Source: Halobacillus locisalis
GTDB lineage: Bacteria; Bacillota; Bacilli; Bacillales; Halobacillaceae
Length of the DNA: 64,000 nucleotides
Assembly: GCF_013694105.1 (NCBI RefSeq)
Contig: NZ_JACEFG010000004.1
Coordinates: 185,304 to 249,303, forward strand
Direction: 5' to 3'
A program made the position numbers and the translations under genes. How positions within the stretch are numbered: the stretch's first letter is position 1; each line of letters starts with the position of its first letter. Positions 41,909-49,510 of the stretch are shown in pieces. The notes beneath the pieces are model-generated. The model was not told where the DNA came from, did not search any database, and saw only the letters and a list, made by a program, of their open reading frames with translations.

Positions 41909-42029
41909 GGTGGCGTGGAAACGGCGACACTCCTGCAGGATTCTGAGGCTTGAGTGAAATCCCGCAGATCGCGAAGCGAGCGAGGAAGCTCACCGCCTCC
42001 TGCGGAAAGGGAGTCGTTTCGACGCCACC
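41909..42029. repeat. Dispersed hairpin repeat, type B copy (R6)
   Basis: The ends GGTGGCGTGGAAACG and CGTTTCGACGCCACC are inverted with one change. The inside matches R4 closely (CACTCCTGCAGGAT, AAATCCCGCAGATCGCGAAGC, GAGGAAGCTCACCGCCTCC). It lies 104 bp from R5 between the same convergent genes. Confidence 0.82.
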
Positions 42030-42081
42030 GGCCCCTGCTCATCTTGGAAGAACCGGAAGTGGCTATCACGGCACACAAAAA

Positions 42082-42118
42082 AAACGTCAGAGGGATGTGT
42101 ATCCTCTGACGTTTCTTT
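42082..42118 (-). terminator. Terminator of the DegV gene
   Basis: AAACGTCAGAGG / CCTCTGACGTTT around GATGTGTAT. On the minus strand it is followed by TTTTTTTTGTG. Confidence 0.85.
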
Positions 42119-42972
42119 TAATCTCTGAAAAAGGCGATTACGATGCCGCCTTCACCGGCATAAGTGGAAATAAGTGGTCCTGTATCCATGAATAAACTCT
42201 CTTTAAAATTATAGCGTTCTCTAATGGACTGTAAGACGGTGCGTCCTCGTTCTTCGTCATTGCTGTGAGAGAGGGCAATCACCCGGTCTTCGAAGTTTGT
42301 CGCGTATTCACCGATTTGATCGACGAAACGGCGCAATGACTTCTTGTTGCCTCGTACTTTCTCTACAACATCAAGCATCCCATCGTCACTTGCGCGCATA
42401 AGCAACTTAATGTTCAATGTCTTGGCAATCGTTCCTTTCACACGATCCAGGCGTCCGCCTTTAATGACGTTCTCGAGTGTCTTTAAAACGAATAGTGTCG
42501 TCGTTTTCTCGATACGTTCCTCCATATGAGTCACAATCTCATCGAACAGAAGGCCTTCGTCAATTTTCTTGGTGGCTTCATCAACGAGAAGCGCAACTCC
42601 ACAGGAAGCGGTTTTTGTGTTCAAAACAGTGATGGTACGGTCAGGTTCTTCCTCAAGAAGCATGTCCCGTCCAATCACGGCACTTTCATATGTACTGCTC
42701 AAGCCTTCGCTTAAAGCGAGTACTAGAATTTGGTCATCCGCACTGATCTGCTTATACTTCTCGTAAAAATCATTCGGGCTCGGAGACGACGACCTGGGCA
42801 GTTCGTCTGATTCCTTCAATTTACGATAAAATGTAGGCAAATCAATGGTTTCTCCGGTCTTGTATTCTTCTTCTCCAAAATGGAGGTTCAATGGTACAAC
42901 CTTCAGCTGATGACGTTCAATCATTCCTTCTTCAAGGTCTGCACCGCCGTCAACGAATACATGTATCGTCAT
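42118..42972 (-). CDS. DegV family fatty-acid-binding protein (FakB-like)
   Basis: The 284-residue protein has the DegV fold: VFVDGGADLEEGMIERHQLKVVPLNLHFGEEEYKTG at the start, the lipid-carboxylate loop SSPSPNDFYEKY near residues 61-72, LALSEGLSSTYESA near 85-98 and the C-terminal TGPLISTYAGEGGIVIAF. FakB-type relatives bind free fatty acids for FakA kinase. The usual TSQPS-like loop is RSSSPSP here. ATG at 42972 has AGGTGG 6 bases upstream; GTG at 42981 lies within that region. It is a single gene. Confidence 0.87.
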   Translation of the reverse strand: MTIHVFVDGGADLEEGMIERHQLKVVPLNLHFGEEEYKTGETIDLPTFYRKLKESDELPRSSSPSPNDFYEKYKQISADDQILVLALSEGLSSTYESAVIGRDMLLEEEPDRTITVLNTKTASCGVALLVDEATKKIDEGLLFDEIVTHMEERIEKTTTLFVLKTLENVIKGGRLDRVKGTIAKTLNIKLLMRASDDGMLDVVEKVRGNKKSLRRFVDQIGEYATNFEDRVIALSHSNDEERGRTVLQSIRERYNFKESLFMDTGPLISTYAGEGGIVIAFFRD

Positions 42973-43032
42973 TTTATCCACCTGCTCTCAATATAAGTCG
43001 TTTTACTTATCATCATTATAACAGAGTACAAG

Positions 43033-43947
43033 CTACTCCTTGAGTATTTCGTGTGTAATTTTGGGCTTCACTTTCTTCGTTGTACTGAAAATGAACATCA
43101 TTAATCCAAATAGGACAATGGCTCCTCCCAGCCACTGTGACCACGTAATGGCTTCACTTAAGATCCAGTAGGCAAGCAGCGATGCTCCGATGGGTTCAAG
43201 TAGAACAGCCATGGAAATCGTCGACGTACTCACCCATCTCAATGTCCAGTTGAACAGCGAATGACCGAAGAAGGTCGGGATGATCGCTAAACAAAGGAAG
43301 ATGAGCCACTGGTTTCCGTCATAACCGGTCAAGGGGTATTGGAGGGCCAAATTGTAGACAAGTAACGTTATGGAAGCTATACCGTAGGCGATAAAGGTGT
43401 AGGTCATCAACGAAAGTCGTTTGCGCAAATTTTGACCTAATAAAAAGTACCCTGTCACCATAGCAGCTCCAAGAAGCGCTAATAGGTCACCAATCAATGC
43501 CATGCCGCTGACTTGAAAATCTCCCCATCCGATGATCGCACTACCGGTTATGGTGATCGCAAGACTTAATACAGCTCCGACGGTGAATCGCTCTTTAAAG
43601 AACAAGTATGTCCCGATAAAAGCGAAGATAGGCTGCAAAGCGACCAAAACAACAGAACTTGCGACCGACGTATATTGTAGAGACTGAAACCAAAAAATAA
43701 AGTGGAACGCGAGAAAGACTCCAGAGAAAATCGCAAGAAGCCAATCTTTTTTCGGAACTTGTTTGATTTCGTCCAAATGTCTCCATAATACATAAGGAGA
43801 CATAATTAAAACCGCAAGGAGTAGTCGATAAAAAGCGATGATCGATGCAGGAGCATCTCCTGCCAACTTAACGAATATGGCTGCTGTCGAAATCGACAAT
43901 ACGCCGACTAACAAAATTATATATGGATGAATTGGAGGCTTATCCAT
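43033..43947 (-). CDS. EamA/DMT family transporter
   Basis: The 304-residue protein has ten membrane helices in two EamA repeats: ILLVGVLSISTAAIFVKLAGDAPASIIAFYRLLLAVLIMSP near residues 10-50 and the second repeat from about 155, with TISMAVLLEPIGASLLAYWILSEAITWSQWLGGAIVLFGLMMF near 241-283. It probably exports amino acids or metabolites; the solute is unknown. ATG at 43947 has GGGAGGG 5 bases upstream. The longer frame from 44013 lies in the divergent promoter region. Confidence 0.87.
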   Translation of the reverse strand: MDKPPIHPYIILLVGVLSISTAAIFVKLAGDAPASIIAFYRLLLAVLIMSPYVLWRHLDEIKQVPKKDWLLAIFSGVFLAFHFIFWFQSLQYTSVASSVVLVALQPIFAFIGTYLFFKERFTVGAVLSLAITITGSAIIGWGDFQVSGMALIGDLLALLGAAMVTGYFLLGQNLRKRLSLMTYTFIAYGIASITLLVYNLALQYPLTGYDGNQWLIFLCLAIIPTFFGHSLFNWTLRWVSTSTISMAVLLEPIGASLLAYWILSEAITWSQWLGGAIVLFGLMMFIFSTTKKVKPKITHEILKE

Positions 43948-44002
43948 GGGAGCCCTCCCTCTGGTTAACAACAGTTTTGCCATCATTTTATCATTGTTCG
44001 GT

Positions 44003-44031
44003 TTGAAAAGCATAGCGAAATTGTGTAGAAT
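44003..44031 (+). promoter_or_regulatory. SigA-type promoter of cshA
   Basis: TTGAAA (44003-44008), 17-bp spacer, TAGAAT (44026-44031). It gives a leader of about 140 nt before cshA. Confidence 0.65.
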
Positions 44032-44083
44032 TAACTATGTTATATGTGTTATGATGAATGAATCTATCAGGAAGATACCAGAG

Positions 44084-44120
44084 AAGCCTCTCCCGTGTCC
44101 TGTGGCAGAAGGCTTTTTTT
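44084..44120 (+). terminator. Terminator-like hairpin in the cshA leader
   Basis: AAGCCT and AGGCTT pair around a 20-base loop, directly followed by seven Ts, 60 bp before the start codon. It may reduce transcription into cshA unless opened by a factor. Confidence 0.45.
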
Positions 44121-44179
44121 ACATGTATATAGGAATACAAAAAGGTAGAAGAACTTATATTTAAAGGAGCATGAAATTA

Positions 44180-45661
44180 GTGACAACATTTAATTCACTC
44201 GGTTTATCAGACCCAATTCTAAAATCATTAGACACTATGGGATTTGAAGAAACCACACCGATTCAAGAACAAACGATTCCACTTGGTTTAGCAGGTAAAG
44301 ATGTAATTGGCCAAGCGCAGACAGGTACAGGGAAAACAGCGGCATTCGGTATCCCGATGCTCGAGAAAATCCACAAAGGTACGAAATCCGTTCAAGGACT
44401 GATCGTAGCTCCAACGCGTGAGCTAGCGATCCAAGTAGCGGAAGAAATGAACCGTCTAGGTAAAGGGAAAGGCGTTCGCGCGCTTCCGATTTATGGTGGT
44501 TCGAACATGGAACGTCAAATCCGTTCACTAAAAACCAACCAAATCGTCGTTGCGACTCCAGGACGTCTTTTAGACCACATTCGTCGTAAAACGATTAAAT
44601 TAAGCCATGTTCATACAGCTGTATTAGACGAAGCTGATGAAATGCTGAATATGGGATTCATCGAAGATATTCGTGACATCCTGAAGGCTCTACCTGAAGA
44701 GCGTCAAACATTGCTTTTCTCAGCAACGATGCCTAAAGCGATCCGCGACATCGCGACAACGTTGATGAACAGTCCTGAAGAAGTTAAAGTGAAAGCAAAA
44801 GAAATGACAGTCGAAAACATCGAACAATTCTACGTGGAAATCCCGGAGAAGCATAAATTCGATACACTGACTCGTCTTCTTGATATTCATGACCCTGCAC
44901 TAGCAATCGTCTTCGGACGTACAAAACGCCGTGTCGATGAAGTGGCAGACGGACTACAAGCGCGTGGATTCTCAGCAGAAGGTATTCACGGTGACCTGAC
45001 ACAAGGAAAGCGTATGTCTACACTGAACAAGTTCAAGCAGGGGCGTATTGAAATCCTTGTTGCGACAGACGTTGCAGCACGTGGTCTAGATATCTCTGAT
45101 GTATCTCACGTTTACAACTTCGATATTCCACAAGACCCGGAAAGTTATGTACACCGTATCGGTCGTACAGGACGTGCCGGTCGTAAAGGGGAATCGATCT
45201 CATTTGTAACACCAAGAGAGAAAGATCAACTGAACTTGATCGAGAAAATCACGAAGAAAAAGGTCAACCGCTTGAAAGTGCCTTCTTCTGAAGAAGCAGC
45301 GCGCGGACAACAAAAAGTGGCCGTTGATAAGATTGTTGAAACGATCGACAGCGATGACTTGAAGAACTACCGTCAATCAGCTAACGAGCTTCTTGAGCAG
45401 TACGATGCTTCTGATTTAGTTGCAACAGCTCTTAAGTTGATGACAAAAGAGCGTAGTGAAGTACCTGTTCGCCTATCTGGTGTACAGCCGATCAGCGTGA
45501 AAAACGCCCAGCGCGATAAAAAAGGCGGTAAGAAAAACTACCGCGGCGGTGGTAAGCGTAACTTCAATAGTAAAAACAAATCCCGTAACCGCAACTTCAG
45601 CGGTAAAGGGAACCGAGGCGGATCTTACCAAAAGCGTAACTCCAACTCAAACTCTAAATAA
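44180..45661 (+). CDS. cshA: DEAD-box RNA helicase CshA
   Basis: The 493-residue helicase has all core motifs: Q-motif [15 protein letters not shown], motif I AQTGTGKT near residues 45-52, Ia PTRELA, Ib [18 protein letters not shown] near 151-158, [19 protein letters not shown] and [13 protein letters not shown]. The basic C-terminal tail is rich in Gly, Asn, Arg and Lys ([18 protein letters not shown]). In Bacillus CshA works with the RNA degradosome and in cold adaptation. GTG at 44180 is preferred over ATG 44171, which touches the AAAGGAG site. The leader carries a terminator-like hairpin. Confidence 0.95.
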   Translation: MTTFNSLGLSDPILKSLDTMGFEETTPIQEQTIPLGLAGKDVIGQAQTGTGKTAAFGIPMLEKIHKGTKSVQGLIVAPTRELAIQVAEEMNRLGKGKGVRALPIYGGSNMERQIRSLKTNQIVVATPGRLLDHIRRKTIKLSHVHTAVLDEADEMLNMGFIEDIRDILKALPEERQTLLFSATMPKAIRDIATTLMNSPEEVKVKAKEMTVENIEQFYVEIPEKHKFDTLTRLLDIHDPALAIVFGRTKRRVDEVADGLQARGFSAEGIHGDLTQGKRMSTLNKFKQGRIEILVATDVAARGLDISDVSHVYNFDIPQDPESYVHRIGRTGRAGRKGESISFVTPREKDQLNLIEKITKKKVNRLKVPSSEEAARGQQKVAVDKIVETIDSDDLKNYRQSANELLEQYDASDLVATALKLMTKERSEVPVRLSGVQPISVKNAQRDKKGGKKNYRGGGKRNFNSKNKSRNRNFSGKGNRGGSYQKRNSNSNSK

Positions 45662-45669
45662 TGATAGAA

Positions 45670-45700
45670 AATCCAGACCTTCCGAGGTCTGGATTTTTTT
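45670..45700 (+). terminator. Terminator of cshA
   Basis: AATCCAGACCT / AGGTCTGGATT with a TCCG loop and a run of Ts. Confidence 0.9.
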
Positions 45701-45717
45701 ATTGGATGATTGGCTGA

Positions 45718-45777
45718 ACGCTCGCAAACATGACAAAGCGCTCTTAAAAGGTGACAGGGCACTTGAAATTTATAGAA
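45718..45777. repeat. Degenerate three-unit 20-bp tandem repeat
   Basis: Units starting at 45718 (ACGCTCGCAAAC), 45738 (GCGCTCTTAAAA) and 45758 (GGCACTTGAAAT) keep a 20-bp step. The first unit equals the unit of the array at 48037. Confidence 0.55.
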
Positions 45778-45823
45778 ATTCAGTCATCCTATAGATAGAA
45801 GAAAAACTATAAAGGGAGAAGGA

Positions 45824-47992
45824 ATGGTGAGAATGCGAGGAAGAGTCAAGTTGGTGTACGGACTGTTGCTGAGTGCGGCCGTTTCCTTGTTTGTTTTTGT
45901 AAATTGGGTCTATCCACCGATCAGTACAAAAGCAGACAGTCCATATGAGGCAATCGAACGTTTACGAAGTGAACAGCTTTTTATTAAGGGTCGAATGAAT
46001 TACATAGAAGAAAAATTGATCAAGCCTAACCGTGTGAGTGAATTTGATGTATTCCGGAGTGCGAACGGGTTTTCCTCAAGTCCAGGGACTCAAGTAGAGG
46101 ATGAGATCCCGTTAGACGAGATGAAGCCCTTTTTAAAAGAGTATCTAGAAGATGGTTACAATGAAGAACACTACACAGATGCTCTGAAACTCTATAGCCT
46201 CTCTTTTGTCAAAGAAGGAGGAGTCGATGAGGGGATCGAGGTTATTGAGCAATACCTTAGACAGTTTCCGGAAGAGAGTGAAGATTATTGGGAAGCTTAC
46301 TTACGTCTTGCAACATTATATATGTACACAGACTTAGATGAAGCTGTCGAAAAAGTGCAAAACATCAACGAGGGTGACCTTGAAGATTTATCCCCTGGGC
46401 TTCAGAGCGAGGCGCTTGCCATAGAGGTGTACAATCTCATGAGCCAAGAAAAGTATGAGCAGGCTTTTAACAAGATAGAAAACTGGAAGGCCCCGGATGT
46501 TTGGACGGGGAAGCGCCAAGACTACTTAGCCGAGACGAGAAGAAATTTGAAAAGGTGGCACGAAGGAGAGACGGAGCTTCACTCGGTCTCGGGTCAACTG
46601 ACGAAGGAAGGTGGAGATCCGATTTCGTATGGCGTGGTTTATGTAAAAGAAAAATCTAGCTTGAACTCTTTTTCATCCATGGAGTACTTGTCTAAACCGC
46701 ACGCCTATACAGACGAGAACGGGAATTACATCATCCCGGGGGTTCCGACATCGCAATACGGCTTTGTCGTCGGAACGACTTTTGACCAAACGGATGGGTA
46801 TGCCTGGACGAAGCAGGACCGAGTATACACCATTGATACGGACCGAGAGTGGAACGTGGAATTGAAAAAGGAAATCGCCACACGCGAACCGCTCAATTAT
46901 AAAAATATAAAAAAGGGGCCTGTATCATTCGACTGGGATGCTGTGGAAGGCGCGGCTTACTACCATGTAACCTTAAGCAAACACACGGGGAGTGGAAGTA
47001 CGTCTAGTGTATTCCGTACCACAGACGATGATCGACTCACGGTGTCGATGGAAGAACTATATGGCTACTTAGGTGGCGTCGGTTCTTATCCTTCAGATGA
47101 GCACGATGGTCGAGCTATTCCTAAAAGTCTATTGGCATTTGCGAATCCGAACGCAGATTTTTCATGGAACGTGGAAGCTTATGGAGAAGGTGGAGTGCTG
47201 TTATCCTCCAGCCAAGATTTGCGTTCAGATGATAAGTACGGCGAAAACCCGCCATTCTTCCGGCTGACGGAAAGGGAGCTGACCGCCGCAGACGAAGCCC
47301 TTTTAGAGCATAACTACGAACAAGCGGAGAAACTTTATGAACAGGCGTATCGCGAAAAAGGCGAACAGCACGCGTTGAAAATGTGGATTCGTATGCAAGT
47401 ATATGCGCAACAGCGTAGTCCAGGAGATCCTATCCGAAGTAGCTTTGAGAAGCTTCCTTATTTAGAAGAGTATGCCGAAATGTCAGACGATTCCGAAGCT
47501 TGGACGCAAGTAGCGTGGGCGGCGGAACGAGAAAAGGAATGGGACCTCTATTTTGATGCCATCTCACGCTATATGTCGAAGTCTGAGTACATCGGTTTTT
47601 ATGTAAAAACCTCCTATGCTGAAGCACTTGCGAAGCATGGAAAATACACAGAAGCAGAGGATCTCTTCGAGGAAGCAGGGCAGCTTGGTCATGATTCGGC
47701 AATCCGGAAGTGGACGGCACTTTCCATCTATTTGAACGATGACTTTCAGGATGCCAAAAAGATTGCAGAAACATACCCCTCCTATCAGGAGTCATTTGAC
47801 GAAATGGAACATGAGGACTGGTCTGCTTTATTAATGGCTGTTGAAAAACAGGTGGAAAGCGATCGAACTGAAGAACTGATGAAGGAAGGATTAAACGAAA
47901 TGTTCGATCCTGCTGGTGATTTAGATGAGTGGCTTGAACAGAAAGAGGTTCGTGGTCCTTTGCAATCCTTCTTTGAAGATAGTTTACACTAG
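45824..47992 (+). CDS. Large exported/anchored TPR protein with a carboxypeptidase-regulatory-like domain
   Basis: I do not recognise this 722-residue protein as a named family. It has an N-terminal membrane anchor or signal (VKLVYGLLLSAAVSLFVFVNWVYPP, residues 8-32), then acidic TPR-like helices to about 245 (EGIEVIEQYLRQFPEESEDYWEAYLRLATLYMYT), and a beta domain near 255-350 with DENGNYIIPGVPTSQYGFVV, typical of CarboxypepD_reg or CNA-B-like folds. More beta sequence follows to about 475, then further TPR helices from about 480. It probably sits outside the membrane as a scaffold. It is a single gene with a terminator on each side. Confidence 0.72.
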   Translation: MVRMRGRVKLVYGLLLSAAVSLFVFVNWVYPPISTKADSPYEAIERLRSEQLFIKGRMNYIEEKLIKPNRVSEFDVFRSANGFSSSPGTQVEDEIPLDEMKPFLKEYLEDGYNEEHYTDALKLYSLSFVKEGGVDEGIEVIEQYLRQFPEESEDYWEAYLRLATLYMYTDLDEAVEKVQNINEGDLEDLSPGLQSEALAIEVYNLMSQEKYEQAFNKIENWKAPDVWTGKRQDYLAETRRNLKRWHEGETELHSVSGQLTKEGGDPISYGVVYVKEKSSLNSFSSMEYLSKPHAYTDENGNYIIPGVPTSQYGFVVGTTFDQTDGYAWTKQDRVYTIDTDREWNVELKKEIATREPLNYKNIKKGPVSFDWDAVEGAAYYHVTLSKHTGSGSTSSVFRTTDDDRLTVSMEELYGYLGGVGSYPSDEHDGRAIPKSLLAFANPNADFSWNVEAYGEGGVLLSSSQDLRSDDKYGENPPFFRLTERELTAADEALLEHNYEQAEKLYEQAYREKGEQHALKMWIRMQVYAQQRSPGDPIRSSFEKLPYLEEYAEMSDDSEAWTQVAWAAEREKEWDLYFDAISRYMSKSEYIGFYVKTSYAEALAKHGKYTEAEDLFEEAGQLGHDSAIRKWTALSIYLNDDFQDAKKIAETYPSYQESFDEMEHEDWSALLMAVEKQVESDRTEELMKEGLNEMFDPAGDLDEWLEQKEVRGPLQSFFEDSLH

Positions 47993-47994
47993 TG

Positions 47995-48036
47995 AACAAG
48001 AAAGAGATCGCCTCTGTGGCGATCTCTTTCTTGTTC
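47995..48036 (+). terminator. Terminator of the TPR protein gene
   Basis: An 18-bp perfect stem (AACAAGAAAGAGATCGCC and its complement) with a TCTGT loop, right after the stop codon. Confidence 0.85.
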
Positions 48037-48148
48037 CGCGCGCAAAAGTCGTAAGTCGCGCGCAAAAAAGGCTGAGCGCTCGCAAAGTAGGTTGAACGCT
48101 CGCAAAGTAGGTTGAACGCTCGCAAAGTAGGTTGAACGCTCGCAAAGG
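48037..48148. repeat. Six-unit 20-bp tandem repeat, CGCTCGCAAA core
   Basis: The hexamer CGCAAA starts at 48041, 48061, 48081, 48101, 48121 and 48141, an exact 20-bp step. The three inner units are identical (ACGCTCGCAAAGTAGGTTG), and the outer ones vary (CGCGCGCAAAA). It lies between convergent terminators. Confidence 0.85.
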
Positions 48149-48162
48149 CGAGAACTCTACAC

Positions 48163-48193
48163 AAAAAAGACCCCACCTCAGAAGGTAGAGCCT
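48163..48193 (-). terminator. Terminator of the rhomboid gene
   Basis: On the minus strand GGCTCTACCT pairs with AGGTGGGGTC (with G-U pairs), followed by TTTTTTGT. Confidence 0.75.
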
Positions 48194-48199
48194 TACGAA

Positions 48200-48976
48200 T
48201 CAAAAGAACCGCCCGATCAAAGCCACGACAACCAGAAAAATGATGATGCACCAGAATACCTTCTTACCTGTACCCTTACCAGCACCCGGCATACGCCGGT
48301 TCTTCCACCTATTAGGGTTGAAGGTGATCTCGTCATCATCCCGCCGCTCCGAGTGCTTCGCTCGTAACTGCCATAAAGAAAAGGAGCGGGCATTTTTCAA
48401 TACGACAGGGGCAATGGCGAATCCTCCGATTAAGCCGAATAAGTGACCGAGGATGTTGATACCCGGGCGGAACGACATGAACAAACCTAATATAAAGATA
48501 ACCATGATGATTTGCGCATTGCTCTGGTCAATCAAGTCGTTGCGGTTCAATACCATATATACATAGACACCGAAGATTCCGAAAATCGCACCTGATGCGC
48601 CTAAGTGTGCGTAGTACGCATCTGGGCTCACGATGAACGTTCCGAGGTTTCCGGCAATACCTGCCGCTAGGTACATGATGCTGAATTTCACTTTTCCTAA
48701 CATCTGCTCGAGCGCTGGCCCGAATAAGACGAGGGAGAACGAATTGAACAACGCGTGTGTGAGGTCAGCATGTAAGAAAATCGGGGTGACGAGTCGCCAG
48801 TATTGCCCGTCTAAGATGAGGGCGTTGACACCGACTCCCCAGTTTTTCAGCTCGACGATGGGAGCGAGGCGGAGAAAATCACCGAGCAGCCAGAGGACTA
48901 GGTGCAAAGCGACGAGTCCTGTGATAATTGGGTAGAACCGGATGAATTCTTTGAACGTTTCATTGCGTAAGAACAT
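48200..48976 (-). CDS. ydcA: Rhomboid intramembrane serine protease, YdcA-like
   Basis: The 258-residue protein has about six membrane helices with catalytic S128 in GASGAIFG and H178 in GHLFGLIGG, plus the family contact WRLVTPIFLHADLTHALFNSFSL near residues 60-82. It cleaves helices inside the membrane; the substrate is unknown. A basic tail and one last helix (VFWCIIIFLVVVALIG) follow. GAAGGAG precedes the ATG. It is divergent from acpS, as ydcA is in B. subtilis. Confidence 0.9.
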   Translation of the reverse strand: MFLRNETFKEFIRFYPIITGLVALHLVLWLLGDFLRLAPIVELKNWGVGVNALILDGQYWRLVTPIFLHADLTHALFNSFSLVLFGPALEQMLGKVKFSIMYLAAGIAGNLGTFIVSPDAYYAHLGASGAIFGIFGVYVYMVLNRNDLIDQSNAQIIMVIFILGLFMSFRPGINILGHLFGLIGGFAIAPVVLKNARSFSLWQLRAKHSERRDDDEITFNPNRWKNRRMPGAGKGTGKKVFWCIIIFLVVVALIGRFF

Positions 48977-49088
48977 CTATCATACTCCTTCGTTTGCAAT
49001 AATCAGTCATACGTATCTAGTATTCTTTTTACCCTGAAAGGAAATCGGGTATACTACGAGTAGCTTATTCATAAAAAGGAAGATGTAT

Positions 49089-49457
49089 GTGATTAAAGGG
49101 ATTGGAATCGATCTGATAGAACTAGATCGTATTAATCAAAGTATAAAGCGTAATTCTCGTTTTGTTCAACGAATATTAACTGCAGCTGAATATGAACGCT
49201 ATCAAACATTGAATGAACGGCGCAAAGTCGAATTCGTTGCGGGAAGATTCGCCGCGAAAGAAGCGTTTGCCAAGTCTGTCGGAACAGGGATTGGAAAACT
49301 GAGCTTTCAAGATATCGAAATTCTGCCGGACCGCCAAGGAGCTCCGTGTATGAAGGTACGAGGATACGGCGATTTCAACATATGGGTATCAGTCAGCCAC
49401 AGCGCCAAGCAAGCCGTGGCACAGGTGGTTGTGGAAACAAAGCCGGATGCAACCTGA
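49089..49457 (+). CDS. acpS: Holo-[acyl-carrier-protein] synthase AcpS
   Basis: The 122-residue enzyme starts GIGIDLIELDRI (metal-binding D8) and has the second signature GRFAAKEAFAKSVGTGIG near residues 54-71. It moves 4'-phosphopantetheine from CoA to acyl carrier protein. GTG at 49089 is chosen: the protein then begins MIKGIGIDL as in B. subtilis and the AAGGAAG site has the right distance, while ATG 49083 touches it. It is followed by nnrD, an association common in Firmicutes. Confidence 0.93.
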   Translation: MIKGIGIDLIELDRINQSIKRNSRFVQRILTAAEYERYQTLNERRKVEFVAGRFAAKEAFAKSVGTGIGKLSFQDIEILPDRQGAPCMKVRGYGDFNIWVSVSHSAKQAVAQVVVETKPDAT

Positions 49458-49510
49458 CATAAATACATAGGTTGTCTCATAACATTGTAATGCGGGTAGG
49501 AGGGAACGAA

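Noticed and set aside
48037..48148. Repeat array considered as a CRISPR array
   Set aside because: The repeats are contiguous 20-bp units without unique spacers of 30-40 bp, and no cas genes are present in the window.
47430..48251. 273-codon minus-strand frame overlapping the TPR gene end and the 20-bp repeats
   Set aside because: It runs through the repeat array and a real gene on the other strand, has biased residue content and no ribosome site.
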